A DNA stretch of 64,000 nucleotides from the NCBI GenBank assembly GCA_023251095.1, contig JAHEZL010000002.1, positions 62,001 through 126,000 on the forward strand, read 5' to 3'. The stretch's first letter is position 1, and the number at the start of each line of letters is the position of its first letter. The DNA is from Flavobacteriales bacterium. GTDB taxonomy: Bacteria; Bacteroidota; Bacteroidia; Flavobacteriales_C; GCA-002722245. Of this stretch, positions 53,412 to 62,323 are shown one piece after another. A program made the translations under genes and the position numbers. Below the pieces are notes generated by a model that was not told the origin of the DNA, did no database searches, and was given only the letters and a program-made list of their open reading frames with translations.

Positions 53412-54308
53412 TTAATTGGTAATTACAATTGTGCTATCGCTACCTGTGCCCGATCCGCCATCACCACCACCTGATCCGCCACCACCGGCACCGCCTGATT
53501 CAGGAGGCCAGTTACCTGCTAAGTAATAATCGACGTGCCATATCATGAAGGCCTGAAACATTACGTCACTTGCATTGGCATCTAAACTATAGTCGTAAAT
53601 AATATCTAATAAAGGTCCTTCCACATCACTGTAAAAGACACCTAAACTCGGATCACAACTAAATAAGATATCTCCATCCTGAAAATAAGCAAATGCAGTA
53701 GGACAGGTTACATTCATCAATACTCCGTTGTGACAAACATCCATCATTGGCTCTGCAGGAGGCACAACAACTGGGGTTGTATCAACTGTTCCGCCACCTC
53801 CATTATCTACTGGAGGAATAGGCCAATGACCCGTTAAGTAATAAGTGTTATACCAGATATTAAAGGCGCGTTGCATTTTACTTTCGGCATTGCCTTGTAA
53901 ATGGTTCTCAAGAATGATTTTGTTTAAAGTACTTATTACATCATCGTAAGCTACACCGTGAGTAGGATCACAACTAAACAATAAATCTGTACCGTGTTGT
54001 TTAAAATGATGGAATACTGCTTTTATAGAAATGGTAATTAAATGACCGTTGTGACAAATAGTTATTTTTTTACCATGATGTCCGTTATTTCCATTGTGTC
54101 CGTTATTGTCATCGTCTTCGTGTTCACTTCCCGAACAGTTGTAATGATGTTCTGATGATTGACTTTTTTGTTTTGAATTTGAAAAGTCATCCTTGAAAGA
54201 AGAATCTTTCCCACCATTTTTTCCATTGGAGGAATCGTCCTTTTTACAAGCCACAAAAATTAAACTTACCACAAGTAGTGTTCCCAGCAATCGTCCTAAC
54301 TTTTCCAT
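53412..54308 (-). CDS. Lipoprotein with tandem CHNG domains
   Basis: 298 residues. Lipobox IFVACKK, then a disordered Ser/Asp/His/Asn-rich segment (about 24-80, including NNGHNGNNGHHGKK), then two copies of an 80-residue domain (about 81-163 and 188-268): ICHNGHLITISIKAVFHHF ... GTDLLFSCDPTHGVAYDDV ... FNIWYNTYYLTGHWP, and VCHNGVLMNVTCPTAFAYF ... GDILFSCDPSLGVFYSDV ... FMIWHVDYYLAGNWP. Each copy keeps a CHNG, a SCDP and a WxxxYYLxGxWP motif. A Gly-rich tail ends it. I do not recognise the domain as a named family. His and Cys spacing would suit metal binding. Confidence 0.78.
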   Translation of the reverse strand: MEKLGRLLGTLLVVSLIFVACKKDDSSNGKNGGKDSSFKDDFSNSKQKSQSSEHHYNCSGSEHEDDDNNGHNGNNGHHGKKITICHNGHLITISIKAVFHHFKQHGTDLLFSCDPTHGVAYDDVISTLNKIILENHLQGNAESKMQRAFNIWYNTYYLTGHWPIPPVDNGGGGTVDTTPVVVPPAEPMMDVCHNGVLMNVTCPTAFAYFQDGDILFSCDPSLGVFYSDVEGPLLDIIYDYSLDANASDVMFQAFMIWHVDYYLAGNWPPESGGAGGGGSGGGDGGSGTGSDSTIVITN

Positions 54309-54500
54309 AACACATTGATTTAGTTAAACATTCTCGACTTGCTGATAAATACGCCGGCTGTTTCATATCGTTACAGATACACTAAAATAAACCAGTAAAA
54401 TCAATACATACAGAAGGGAATATAAAAATAACGCAACCTCATATTTTTTATAACGTACAAAATAGCCGGGTTTAAAAATTTATTTTAAGACTTTTCAATT

Positions 54501-54899
54501 ATGCAAAAAAGAATATTGATTGTGGACGATGAAGTTTTCACGCTACGCTTAATGGAGAAAAAATTAAAAAATTACGATTGCCTAGTTGAAACTTCCAGTA
54601 CCAGTCAGGGTGCAATAGACCTTATCAATCAACAAAAATACGACGCTATTATTTTAGATGTAAACATGCCCGAGATTTCGGGTTTGGATATTTTGAAATT
54701 AAAAAATGTATCCCTCAATGAAATCAACAGAAAAACACCTACCATCATGTGTTCGTCTTCTGTTGATTATGAGCTGGTGTCAGATGCCATGGAGAACAAG
54801 GCTTTCGATTATATCATTAAATCATTTCACTTTGATCGTTTGACGGATATCATTGATTCCATTGATCATTTGGCGAAAATAACCGCGCGCCCTAAATAA
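54501..54899 (+). CDS. Single-domain response regulator (CheY-like)
   Basis: 132 residues, receiver domain only: VDDE acidic pair near residue 10, phospho-acceptor in IILDVNMPEISG (Asp near 53), and Lys in YIIKSFHF. No output domain. Partner kinase not in the neighbourhood. Confidence 0.88.
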   Translation: MQKRILIVDDEVFTLRLMEKKLKNYDCLVETSSTSQGAIDLINQQKYDAIILDVNMPEISGLDILKLKNVSLNEINRKTPTIMCSSSVDYELVSDAMENKAFDYIIKSFHFDRLTDIIDSIDHLAKITARPK

Positions 54900-54908
54900 T
54901 TTCAGCCT

Positions 54909-57677
54909 TTAAAACTGAAAATAAATAAAGGGTTGTATTCCTGCTGTTTTAAATTGAAAAATCAACACAATGGCTAAAGTGGTGATGATACTTAAAAACG
55001 GCAGATTTAATTTTCCAAAAGAAATTTCTATTTTTTTCTCCCACACCGCCGGGAAGCAATGTGCCAAAAAGGCCAGCAAAATCAATATAAATACCAATTT
55101 GTAGTGCAGGGCATATTCAACAATTCTTTGTCCTTCAAAATGATAGGCTATTTGCGAAAACATGCGCCCGATGTCTTCCATGTTTTTTGCGCGAAATAAA
55201 ATCCAGCAGGCCGCCACAAAATGAAAGGTTAACAAAATCCCCAGTATTTTAGGCATTTTCCAGCCAATTTTCTCTTTCCAGAATTTTTCCACACCTAACA
55301 TTCCGCCATGCAATCCTCCCCAAAAAATATATTTAAATGCTGCTCCGTGCCACAATCCGCCAATCAACATGGTGAGAAATAAATTGATGTAGGTTCTTGT
55401 TTTTCCTTTGCGGTTTCCGCCTAAGGGGATGTACAAATAATCTTTCAGCCAGGTGGATAAGGATATATGCCAGCGGCGCCAGAAATCGGTGATGCTTGTG
55501 GCGAGATAAGGGGCGTTGAAATTGATGGGCAAATGAAAACCTAGTAAAATAGCAACACCAATGGCAATGTCGCTATAGCCCGAAAAATCACAATAAATCT
55601 GTACGGCATAACCGTAAATTCCCATTAAATTTTCAAAGCCCGAATAGTTCATCGGATTGTCGAAAACGCGATCTACAAAATTCACCGAGATGAAATCGGA
55701 AATCACAATTTTCTTGATTAAGCCTGTGAGAATAAGGAAGACAGCTCTTCCGAAATTTTCCTGCGACACCGAATATTTCTGATTGATTTGCGGAATAAAA
55801 TCTACTGCACGCACAATCGGACCGGCTACGAGTTGCGGAAAAAAAGTGATGAAAAATCCGAAATCCCAAATGTCATCGGCCGGCTTAAGCTTTCCGTAAT
55901 ACACGTCAATAGTGTAACTCAACGTTTGAAAAGTAAAGAAGGAAATACCAACCGGAAGAATAATTTTATGAATATCGGAAATGGTTCCGAAGGCAAAATT
56001 TGAAAAAACATGAAAGAAATTTACCGCCTTGATTTGTGTATGAAAGGTGGAATTAACAATATCAATAAAGAAATAGGAATACTTGAAAAAGGCCAGTAAG
56101 CCAAGGTTTACGAATAAGCTGATAAAGAGAAAAACAGTTTTTGTTGTTTTACTTTTTGTAGTGAATATTTTAAGTGCCAGATAATAATCAAGAATAGTAG
56201 AAAAGACCAGCATTGAAAAAAAAAAGCCTCCCGATTTGTAGTAGAAGAATAAACTGAAGATCATCAGATAAATGCTGCGGGCCTTGAATTTATTGTACAC
56301 AAAAAGATAGCCTATGATGAGTACCAGAAAGAAAATCCAGAAACTATAATTGCTGAAAATCATAGGATCCTTGGGATCTGTGGTGAAAATATTTTTGATG
56401 ATCGTTGGAAAAAAATTATCTTCTTTCGGCTGTACTTTATGCACTTTCCATCCTCGTGTATGATCGTCGTAAGATTTAGCAATAGCATCGTACAACAGCA
56501 TTCCCTGCAGCTGATAGCCCTTGTCGTTGAAATGAACTTTGTCGGAATTTCCCAATCCGGCGGCGTACCATTTGTCCATGGATTCGAGTCCGCCCATTAT
56601 TTTCAGCAAATCCCAAATTCCGCAATTGTGTTTTTTAGCTAAAGCGATAATTGCTTTTCGTGCTTTTAAACTTTCCTTAATGGTTGTTTTGCGGTTTCTT
56701 TTTACGTCGGAAGGCGTAGTTAAAATAATTGTGGCATTGGGCAATACCTTTCTTATTGCGGTGAGCAAGCTGTCGTATTGCACATAAAAAAGAGAGTCGT
56801 TGAAATTGTTGCCGTAAATATCATTGGTGCCTAAAGAAAGCATCAATAAATCGGGATTGTAATATTTAACCTGCTGCGTTAAACTTTTGCAGGAGAGAAA
56901 GGAGCTTACTTTAGCGCCGTTGATGCCCAATTCACTATAAATGATGCCGGGAATATTGTTTTCCAGGATGAGTCCCTGCAAGGTAAATGGCGTGTGGTCG
57001 TTGGTGTCTTTTTTATTGATGTGGAGGATGAGGGTGTCGGAAATTTTATCAAATACAAAAGTTTGTGCACCCAATACCGAATCAATACTTGTAGAAATGA
57101 CGCTGCTTCCCAAGGATGTTGCCGAAAGGAGGTGGGTGAAATTATCGGGACGATACAACACCGTTAATTTGTTGTGGTAGTAGTTATCGAAAGTGCGGTT
57201 GTTGCACCAAACTTTTACAAACAGCGAATCATCTGTAGATGAAATATTGATTCCCGAAAGTCCCCAATCACAAGCGGTATCAGGGTAAATACATCTTTGT
57301 GTGGTCCAGCTTCCGTTGTAACGAATACCATAATTCAGCGGACCGTTACTGCTGGTCATGGAATATGGAAAAACCAAACCACGTGCTATTGTTCCGCAAT
57401 TGAAATGTTCGTGAAAGAGTCCGCGTGTGCTTGCCGACCAGAATCCTGCCTGCACGTGGGAATCGCCGATTTGCAGAATTTTTACCTGACCGGAACCCTG
57501 GGCTTCATAGTTCCACAATTTGTTGTAAAACGACTCCATGGTGGAGCTGTCTTTTACCAGAATTTTGTTGGCTTCGTAATCGATGAAATCAAATTTCCAG
57601 ATGGTGTCAATGCCGTGTTGGGCATAGGAAAACAGGGGCAAAAGAAAAAACAAGAGTATAAATTTTCCTTTGTTCAT
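54909..57677 (-). CDS. SGNH hydrolase-like / MBOAT acyltransferase fusion
   Basis: 922 residues from ATG 57677 (signal peptide MNKGKFILLFFLLPLFSYAQ), chosen because an upstream ATG would overlap the neighbouring stop. An extracytoplasmic SGNH/GDSL domain (about 45-410: block I IGDSHVQAG near 70, GTND near 282, DKVHFND near 380) precedes about ten membrane segments of an MBOAT domain (about 445-920: WRRWHISLSTWLKDYLYIPL near 730, catalytic GLWHGAA near 775). In the usual two-gene O-acetylation systems these are separate proteins. The neighbours are another SGNH protein and a lytic transglycosylase, so a cell-wall or surface-glycan target is suspected. Confidence 0.9.
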   Translation of the reverse strand: MNKGKFILLFFLLPLFSYAQHGIDTIWKFDFIDYEANKILVKDSSTMESFYNKLWNYEAQGSGQVKILQIGDSHVQAGFWSASTRGLFHEHFNCGTIARGLVFPYSMTSSNGPLNYGIRYNGSWTTQRCIYPDTACDWGLSGINISSTDDSLFVKVWCNNRTFDNYYHNKLTVLYRPDNFTHLLSATSLGSSVISTSIDSVLGAQTFVFDKISDTLILHINKKDTNDHTPFTLQGLILENNIPGIIYSELGINGAKVSSFLSCKSLTQQVKYYNPDLLMLSLGTNDIYGNNFNDSLFYVQYDSLLTAIRKVLPNATIILTTPSDVKRNRKTTIKESLKARKAIIALAKKHNCGIWDLLKIMGGLESMDKWYAAGLGNSDKVHFNDKGYQLQGMLLYDAIAKSYDDHTRGWKVHKVQPKEDNFFPTIIKNIFTTDPKDPMIFSNYSFWIFFLVLIIGYLFVYNKFKARSIYLMIFSLFFYYKSGGFFFSMLVFSTILDYYLALKIFTTKSKTTKTVFLFISLFVNLGLLAFFKYSYFFIDIVNSTFHTQIKAVNFFHVFSNFAFGTISDIHKIILPVGISFFTFQTLSYTIDVYYGKLKPADDIWDFGFFITFFPQLVAGPIVRAVDFIPQINQKYSVSQENFGRAVFLILTGLIKKIVISDFISVNFVDRVFDNPMNYSGFENLMGIYGYAVQIYCDFSGYSDIAIGVAILLGFHLPINFNAPYLATSITDFWRRWHISLSTWLKDYLYIPLGGNRKGKTRTYINLFLTMLIGGLWHGAAFKYIFWGGLHGGMLGVEKFWKEKIGWKMPKILGILLTFHFVAACWILFRAKNMEDIGRMFSQIAYHFEGQRIVEYALHYKLVFILILLAFLAHCFPAVWEKKIEISFGKLNLPFLSIITTLAIVLIFQFKTAGIQPFIYFQF

Positions 57678-57681
57678 CTGC

Positions 57682-59097
57682 TTAATATATTTCCAATTCT
57701 TTGAATTCATTATAGTCGTTCAAGATAGCATTTGCCAGTTTATTTCCAACAATATTCGCGCCGCGCCAGGTGAAATGGGTATAATCTTTTTCGGCGAGGG
57801 CCGGACTCGCGGCTACCCATTCCGACATTGAATTTTTTCCACCCATCACTTGGTACAAATCCCAAAAGGCACAGCCCGTGGCCTGCGCAGCTTCTCTTTG
57901 TGCATTTCTTATTTTTTCAATGTTGGGGTAGGAAGCAAATTCCACTTCTTCTTTTCTGCACATGTCGGAAACCCCCACTATCAGTATCGCAGCATTGGGC
58001 GCCAGTTTTTTAAGAAAGGTAATTTGCTGAATCACCATTTGTTTGTACCAGCCATAATCGTTTAAAACATTAGGAACGATGTTCACTCCGAATTCATAAA
58101 TGATGAGGCCTACATTGAGTTTTTGAATTTGTTGCTGTAAGGATTTTTTGTCCATTTTACTGAAATCATTGCCCGAGCTGCCTCTCATCGATACATTGTC
58201 TACGGCCACTCCTGCTTTACAATCGAGAGAGATGCCGTAAATATCCGGACTCTTCTTCCCCGAAAAAGTGAAATTGATGGCCTTGTTTCCAAAGCCGTTG
58301 CATGTCCATTGATAGTGCGTGGCTCCTGAATCGGCGGGCAGAACACCTTGTTGCAGAAGAGCAGTATCGGCAGAAAAAGCATAGGAAAATTCTTCCGAGG
58401 CGTTATACAACAATGAAATCTGTTCAAATTTTTGGGTGCGCTGATAGGTTTTTTCGTTTCTACTTAAGCTGATAGAGGCTCCGTTTTTGTCCCATTGGTA
58501 AAAGCTTCCCAGCACTCCGTATTTATTGTGGGGCGGAGTTTTGGGTGAACGCACCACACTGTATTTGTTCCAGGTACCGGTGGTGCTGCGATGGATATTT
58601 TTCCTGTCAAAACCGGGATCAGTAATCGGAATATAACCCACACCGCAACCCCCGAATTTTTCCTGCAACATGCTTCGGATCACACCACTGATACGGTCTC
58701 CCTCAATTTGTGAGTCGCCAAAATGCAGCACGCGCACCAATTCTCCGTCTTTTATTTTATCCAGTTTTTTGTAAAAATTGGCCAGTGCATTTTCAAAATC
58801 TCCGGGATGAATGATTTGTTCATTGGCAGCGCTAGCCGAATCATTACTTTCCATAGCGATGTTCCATTGTAGGGAATCTTCGGAAAGAACGGCCATTTCA
58901 TACTTGTGGGCCAGTTTTTCAACGCGAACGGAAGTGCTGTCTTTTTCTTTTCCCGAGAAATAATCGGCTACCGATGGGAATTTGATATGAATATCGTTGG
59001 TGATGGCAATTCCTTGCTTTGGAAAAACAAAGGAAATAGTGAGCAGCAGCACATTTACAAAAATGATATAAAGCAATATTTTAAGCGGTTTGTTCAT
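57682..59097 (-). CDS. SGNH/GDSL-type hydrolase or esterase
   Basis: 471 residues with an N-terminal membrane anchor or signal (about 1-25). SGNH blocks: LHFGDSQIEGDRISG near 125, YEFGVNIVPNVLNDYG in place of GxND, and AEKDYTHFTWRGANIVGNKL with the catalytic His near 438. Four bases separate it from the fusion gene downstream and one base from the lytic transglycosylase gene upstream, so the three are one operon. Probably adds to or removes acyl groups from the glycan modified by its neighbour. Confidence 0.85.
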   Translation of the reverse strand: MNKPLKILLYIIFVNVLLLTISFVFPKQGIAITNDIHIKFPSVADYFSGKEKDSTSVRVEKLAHKYEMAVLSEDSLQWNIAMESNDSASAANEQIIHPGDFENALANFYKKLDKIKDGELVRVLHFGDSQIEGDRISGVIRSMLQEKFGGCGVGYIPITDPGFDRKNIHRSTTGTWNKYSVVRSPKTPPHNKYGVLGSFYQWDKNGASISLSRNEKTYQRTQKFEQISLLYNASEEFSYAFSADTALLQQGVLPADSGATHYQWTCNGFGNKAINFTFSGKKSPDIYGISLDCKAGVAVDNVSMRGSSGNDFSKMDKKSLQQQIQKLNVGLIIYEFGVNIVPNVLNDYGWYKQMVIQQITFLKKLAPNAAILIVGVSDMCRKEEVEFASYPNIEKIRNAQREAAQATGCAFWDLYQVMGGKNSMSEWVAASPALAEKDYTHFTWRGANIVGNKLANAILNDYNEFKELEIY

Positions 59098-59098
59098 G

Positions 59099-60010
59099 TT
59101 AGTGAACTACTTCTTTGTGCTTGTGAATTTCTTTTTCTTCCCGGCGGAAATTGGCCGCTTCTCCCAAAGGAAGCACCAATAATCTTGTTTTGCCTTCTTC
59201 CACATGAATGCGTTGTTTGTTGTAAACAGGATTCAATAGCACCAAATCATTTTGCGAAAGATTCAACACTTTGGCGATCTGTTCAAAGCCCACAGATTTA
59301 GATATATAAATACTGTCGAGGGCAGAGGCCGAAAACTTTGCAGGAGCCGCAGTAATATTATACAAGGAAGCATTGGTGTAAACAAAAGCAATGGCAATAA
59401 AGGCCGGAATATGATCTTTGCTTACAGCCGGTAAAAATGGAAGAATTTCCCAATAGGTTTTCTTGCCTCCCGAAGCTTTGATGGCCTTGTCTACCGTACC
59501 TGACCCAGATCCGTAGGCCGCCATCACCATCATCCAGTCGCCATATAATTTGTACAATTTCGTGAAGTAAACACAGGCAGCGCGGGTGCTTAGGAGGGGG
59601 TCTTTTCTTTCGTCCACATAAGCGTTCACCTTCATTCCCAGTACCTGTGCGGTGCCGGGCATGAATTGCCATAGTCCGCGCGGACCTTTTTCCGATCCTG
59701 CCGACGGGTTCAGTCCCGATTCCCGGATGGTGATGTATTTCAGTTCGGTTGGGAGATTGTTTTTGCGTAATTCCTCTTCTATCAAAGGGAAGTAGAGGGG
59801 AGCGAGGCTCATTGAGCGGGAAATTACACCTTTAGCCTTGGTGCTGTAAAAAATGATTTTCTCTTTCACGGCGGTATTCAAAACAAACTGAATGTCGGAA
59901 CCTTCATTCAGTTTTTCCATGCGCTCTTTCAAGCTCAATGAATCTGAATTGGAGAAGAGAGATAAGGGAAATAATATAAGAAACAGGGAACAGCGGATGA
60001 TTTCCGGCAT
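59099..60010 (-). CDS. MltD-like lytic transglycosylase (SLT domain) with LysM-like end
   Basis: 303 residues: signal peptide (about 1-22), SLT catalytic domain (about 75-200) with IRESGLNPSAGSEKGPRGLW (catalytic Glu near 97) and QFMPGTAQVLG, an AAYGSGSGTV segment, and a C-terminal LysM-like part (EQIAKVLNLSQNDLVLLNP). It cleaves the glycan strand of peptidoglycan. It is first in the operon with the SGNH and SGNH-MBOAT genes, which is why peptidoglycan is a candidate target for those enzymes. Confidence 0.9.
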   Translation of the reverse strand: MPEIIRCSLFLILFPLSLFSNSDSLSLKERMEKLNEGSDIQFVLNTAVKEKIIFYSTKAKGVISRSMSLAPLYFPLIEEELRKNNLPTELKYITIRESGLNPSAGSEKGPRGLWQFMPGTAQVLGMKVNAYVDERKDPLLSTRAACVYFTKLYKLYGDWMMVMAAYGSGSGTVDKAIKASGGKKTYWEILPFLPAVSKDHIPAFIAIAFVYTNASLYNITAAPAKFSASALDSIYISKSVGFEQIAKVLNLSQNDLVLLNPVYNKQRIHVEEGKTRLLVLPLGEAANFRREEKEIHKHKEVVH

Positions 60011-60024
60011 ATTTATGAATGGCT

Positions 60025-60058
60025 GAAATAAAAAGGCCTCCGTTTTCCGGAAGCCTTT
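60025..60058 (-). terminator. Terminator of tatA
   Basis: AAAGGC-c-TCCG and CGGA-a-GCCTTT (60032-60042 with 60048-60058) form a stem followed by a T run on the minus strand. Confidence 0.7.
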
Positions 60059-60061
60059 AAA

Positions 60062-60238
60062 TTAATCCTTTTTTTTCTCTACGTTGGTGTTTGTATTGTC
60101 AACACCGTCTTTGGCATCTTTGAATTCTTTCATCCCTTTACCAATGCCTTTCATTAGTTCAGGTATTTTTTTTCCTCCGAATAATAACACAACAATCAAT
60201 AAGATTACGATTATTTCGGTCATTCCTAATTTTCCCAT
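60062..60238 (-). CDS. tatA: Twin-arginine translocase subunit TatA
   Basis: 58 residues, ATG at 60238. A short hydrophobic helix (about 6-20, [16 protein letters not shown]) with [14 protein letters not shown], then an amphipathic helix and a charged tail, is the classic TatA/E plan. It forms the protein-conducting element of the Tat system with TatC, which is not in this window. Confidence 0.93.
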   Translation of the reverse strand: MGKLGMTEIIVILLIVVLLFGGKKIPELMKGIGKGMKEFKDAKDGVDNTNTNVEKKKD

Positions 60239-60303
60239 AATTCAAGTATTAATTCGATAAAGGTAATAAATTATTGAATTGGCGGCTAGAATTTAACTTT
60301 TTC

Positions 60304-61509
60304 CTAGTTTCCGCTCAGCCACAACGTAGGATTCAGCAATTGCTCGCCTTTCCATATTTCAAAATGCAATTCGGTTTTACCGTCTTCAGGATTGGTTTTA
60401 ATAGTGCCTAATTCTTCCTTGGTAGCCACTTCATCGCCTTTTTTCACCGATACCACATCCAGGTTGGAATACATGGTATAGTATTCTCCATGTTTGATTA
60501 AAACAGCGTATTTGTCGCCGGGTAACACAATAATAGCCGCTACCTTTCCTTTGAATACCGACCGTGCTTTTGATCCTCTGGAGGAGAGGATGTCGATGCC
60601 ATTGTTATTGGTTTCAATGTGTTCAAAAACTTGATGTTTGTTTTTACCAAAGTTTTGCGAGATGGAACCGCGTTCCACCGGCCAAGGGAATTTTTTCTGG
60701 TTGGATGAGAAATTTTGCGACAATTCTTTCTCCGCCGGTGTCATGGAAAAAGTTCCCTCTTTGGTTTTTGTTTTGGCGGTTTCTTTGGCGATAATGTCTT
60801 TGATGGCGCTTTCCAGTTGGTCGGCCTCCTTTTTCTTGTCTTTAATTTGTTTTTTTATTTCGTCTTGTTTTTTGCGTAGCTCGTCATACAGCACTTCTTT
60901 TTCCTTCTTTTCATCGGCCAGTTTTTTCTTTTCATTGTTCTCGTCGCCCAACAGATTTTCCTTGTCCTGTTTGGTTTTTTCGAGTTTGCTGATTTCGCCG
61001 TTCAGTTGCTGGCGTTTTCCTAAAATTACTTTTGCCTGTTTTTTTCTGTACTCGGTAAGGTCTTTTAAATACTTCCAGCGTTTGTAGGCTTTATTGAAAT
61101 TGTCTGCCGATAAAAGAAAAATGAGTCGGTCGGTAGATTTTCTTACTTTATAGGCATAGCGCAACATACGGATGTATTGCTTCCTTAAATGCTGCAAATT
61201 TTTGTCGAGGTGTTTTACCACTCCCTGTTGCGCCTGAATCCCTTTATTTACTTTTTTTATTTCGTAATGAATGTTGTTGATTAGTTGCTCACGGGAGCTT
61301 ATTTTTTTGTTGAGAATGATGAGTTCAAATTCGCTTTTTTGTTTCTTTCCCTGCAGTTCCTTCTGGATACTGCTCAGTTGCATAATGTCCTTTTCGAGGG
61401 CATTTTTCTTTTTGTTTAATTCGGCCTGATTCTGTCCCTGAACTCCTGTGAATGCAAGGAAAAGAAGAAAACCAACTAAAATAAATTTACTTGATCTTAA
61501 TGGGTACAT
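60304..61509 (-). CDS. EnvC-like murein hydrolase activator, degenerate M23 domain
   Basis: 401 residues from ATG 61509 (signal peptide MYPLRSSKFILV ... VQGQ), overlapping the end of the DUF4292 gene by 23 bases. Two long coiled-coil stretches (about 25-265) precede a LytM/M23 domain (about 295-400). The zinc-ligand positions are altered: NNGIDIL instead of HxGxDI, and KTELHFE instead of PHLHFE, so the peptidase is probably inactive. E. coli EnvC is likewise an inactive LytM protein that activates amidases at the septum. The gene lies two genes from a lytic transglycosylase. Confidence 0.87.
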   Translation of the reverse strand: MYPLRSSKFILVGFLLFLAFTGVQGQNQAELNKKKNALEKDIMQLSSIQKELQGKKQKSEFELIILNKKISSREQLINNIHYEIKKVNKGIQAQQGVVKHLDKNLQHLRKQYIRMLRYAYKVRKSTDRLIFLLSADNFNKAYKRWKYLKDLTEYRKKQAKVILGKRQQLNGEISKLEKTKQDKENLLGDENNEKKKLADEKKEKEVLYDELRKKQDEIKKQIKDKKKEADQLESAIKDIIAKETAKTKTKEGTFSMTPAEKELSQNFSSNQKKFPWPVERGSISQNFGKNKHQVFEHIETNNNGIDILSSRGSKARSVFKGKVAAIIVLPGDKYAVLIKHGEYYTMYSNLDVVSVKKGDEVATKEELGTIKTNPEDGKTELHFEIWKGEQLLNPTLWLSGN

Positions 61510-62323
61510 ATTCTTTAGGAATTGAAATCTTAACATCGAGAGGGACTGAACCGGTTTCTATTTTCGCAAAATCAATGTCGAGTTTTTTTGGTTTTGTCCC
61601 TGCGCTTTTCAGTGCCATCATCATTTTTTTAGGAAAGGGAAAGGTGCCGTCCTGACGGCTGTGGTATAGGATATCCAGAATGTACTGATTCACAGGATTC
61701 TGGTAATAAACGCGTTCAACGCGACTGGTATCCATACTCAAATAAATGACATTGATGTTTTCCGTTCCTCCTTTATAAAACTCGCCGGTTTCCAGAATAT
61801 TGCCAAGAGTGCTTTTTTGCGGACTCGCATAAATATGATTCGTCCCTTCGGTAGTGGCACTGTACTTATCTGCGGTAAAGAGAGGATGAAAATCACCTGC
61901 AAAAATGGCTTGAAATAAATTGAAGTCGATATCGGTTTTCAGAGAATCGCGGAAAAAAGAATAATTGCCGGTGTAGTAAGTTCCATGAAATTTGTCCAGA
62001 AAAACAACAGTGTCTTTTGTGAGCACCACTTTCACAAAATTAATTCCCATTTTGGATATGGAAATCCATATCACGCTGTCTTTTTTCATTCGGAAAGAAG
62101 CATTGAAACTCACTTGTTCATTGCCCAGATCAGCGGTGGCATCAAAACGACCTTTCAACCATTCGAAATTCAGGTTGTTTTTTCTGGCAACAGCCACCAG
62201 AGAATCTTCTTTTTTGGCCTGATAGCCTTTGTTTCTTTGCTTTCGTGCGGAAGAACAGGAAGCTATAATTGCGCTGCAGAGAAGCAAGGCAAAGAGGCGT
62301 ATATATTTTGCAGAAAGGATCAT
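61487..62323 (-). CDS. DUF4292 lipoprotein
   Basis: 278 residues. Lipobox IIASCSSA. The conserved DUF4292 body is visible (NLNFEWLKGRFDATADL, SFRMKKDSVIWISISKMGIN, GTYYTGNYSFF). This family resembles the LolA/LolB fold, so a role in lipoprotein or lipid handling has been suggested; no function is proven. It precedes the EnvC-like gene and overlaps it by 23 bases, and starts right after the TPR gene stop, so the three are one operon. Confidence 0.87.
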   Translation of the reverse strand: MILSAKYIRLFALLLCSAIIASCSSARKQRNKGYQAKKEDSLVAVARKNNLNFEWLKGRFDATADLGNEQVSFNASFRMKKDSVIWISISKMGINFVKVVLTKDTVVFLDKFHGTYYTGNYSFFRDSLKTDIDFNLFQAIFAGDFHPLFTADKYSATTEGTNHIYASPQKSTLGNILETGEFYKGGTENINVIYLSMDTSRVERVYYQNPVNQYILDILYHSRQDGTFPFPKKMMMALKSAGTKPKKLDIDFAKIETGSVPLDVKISIPKEYVPIKIK

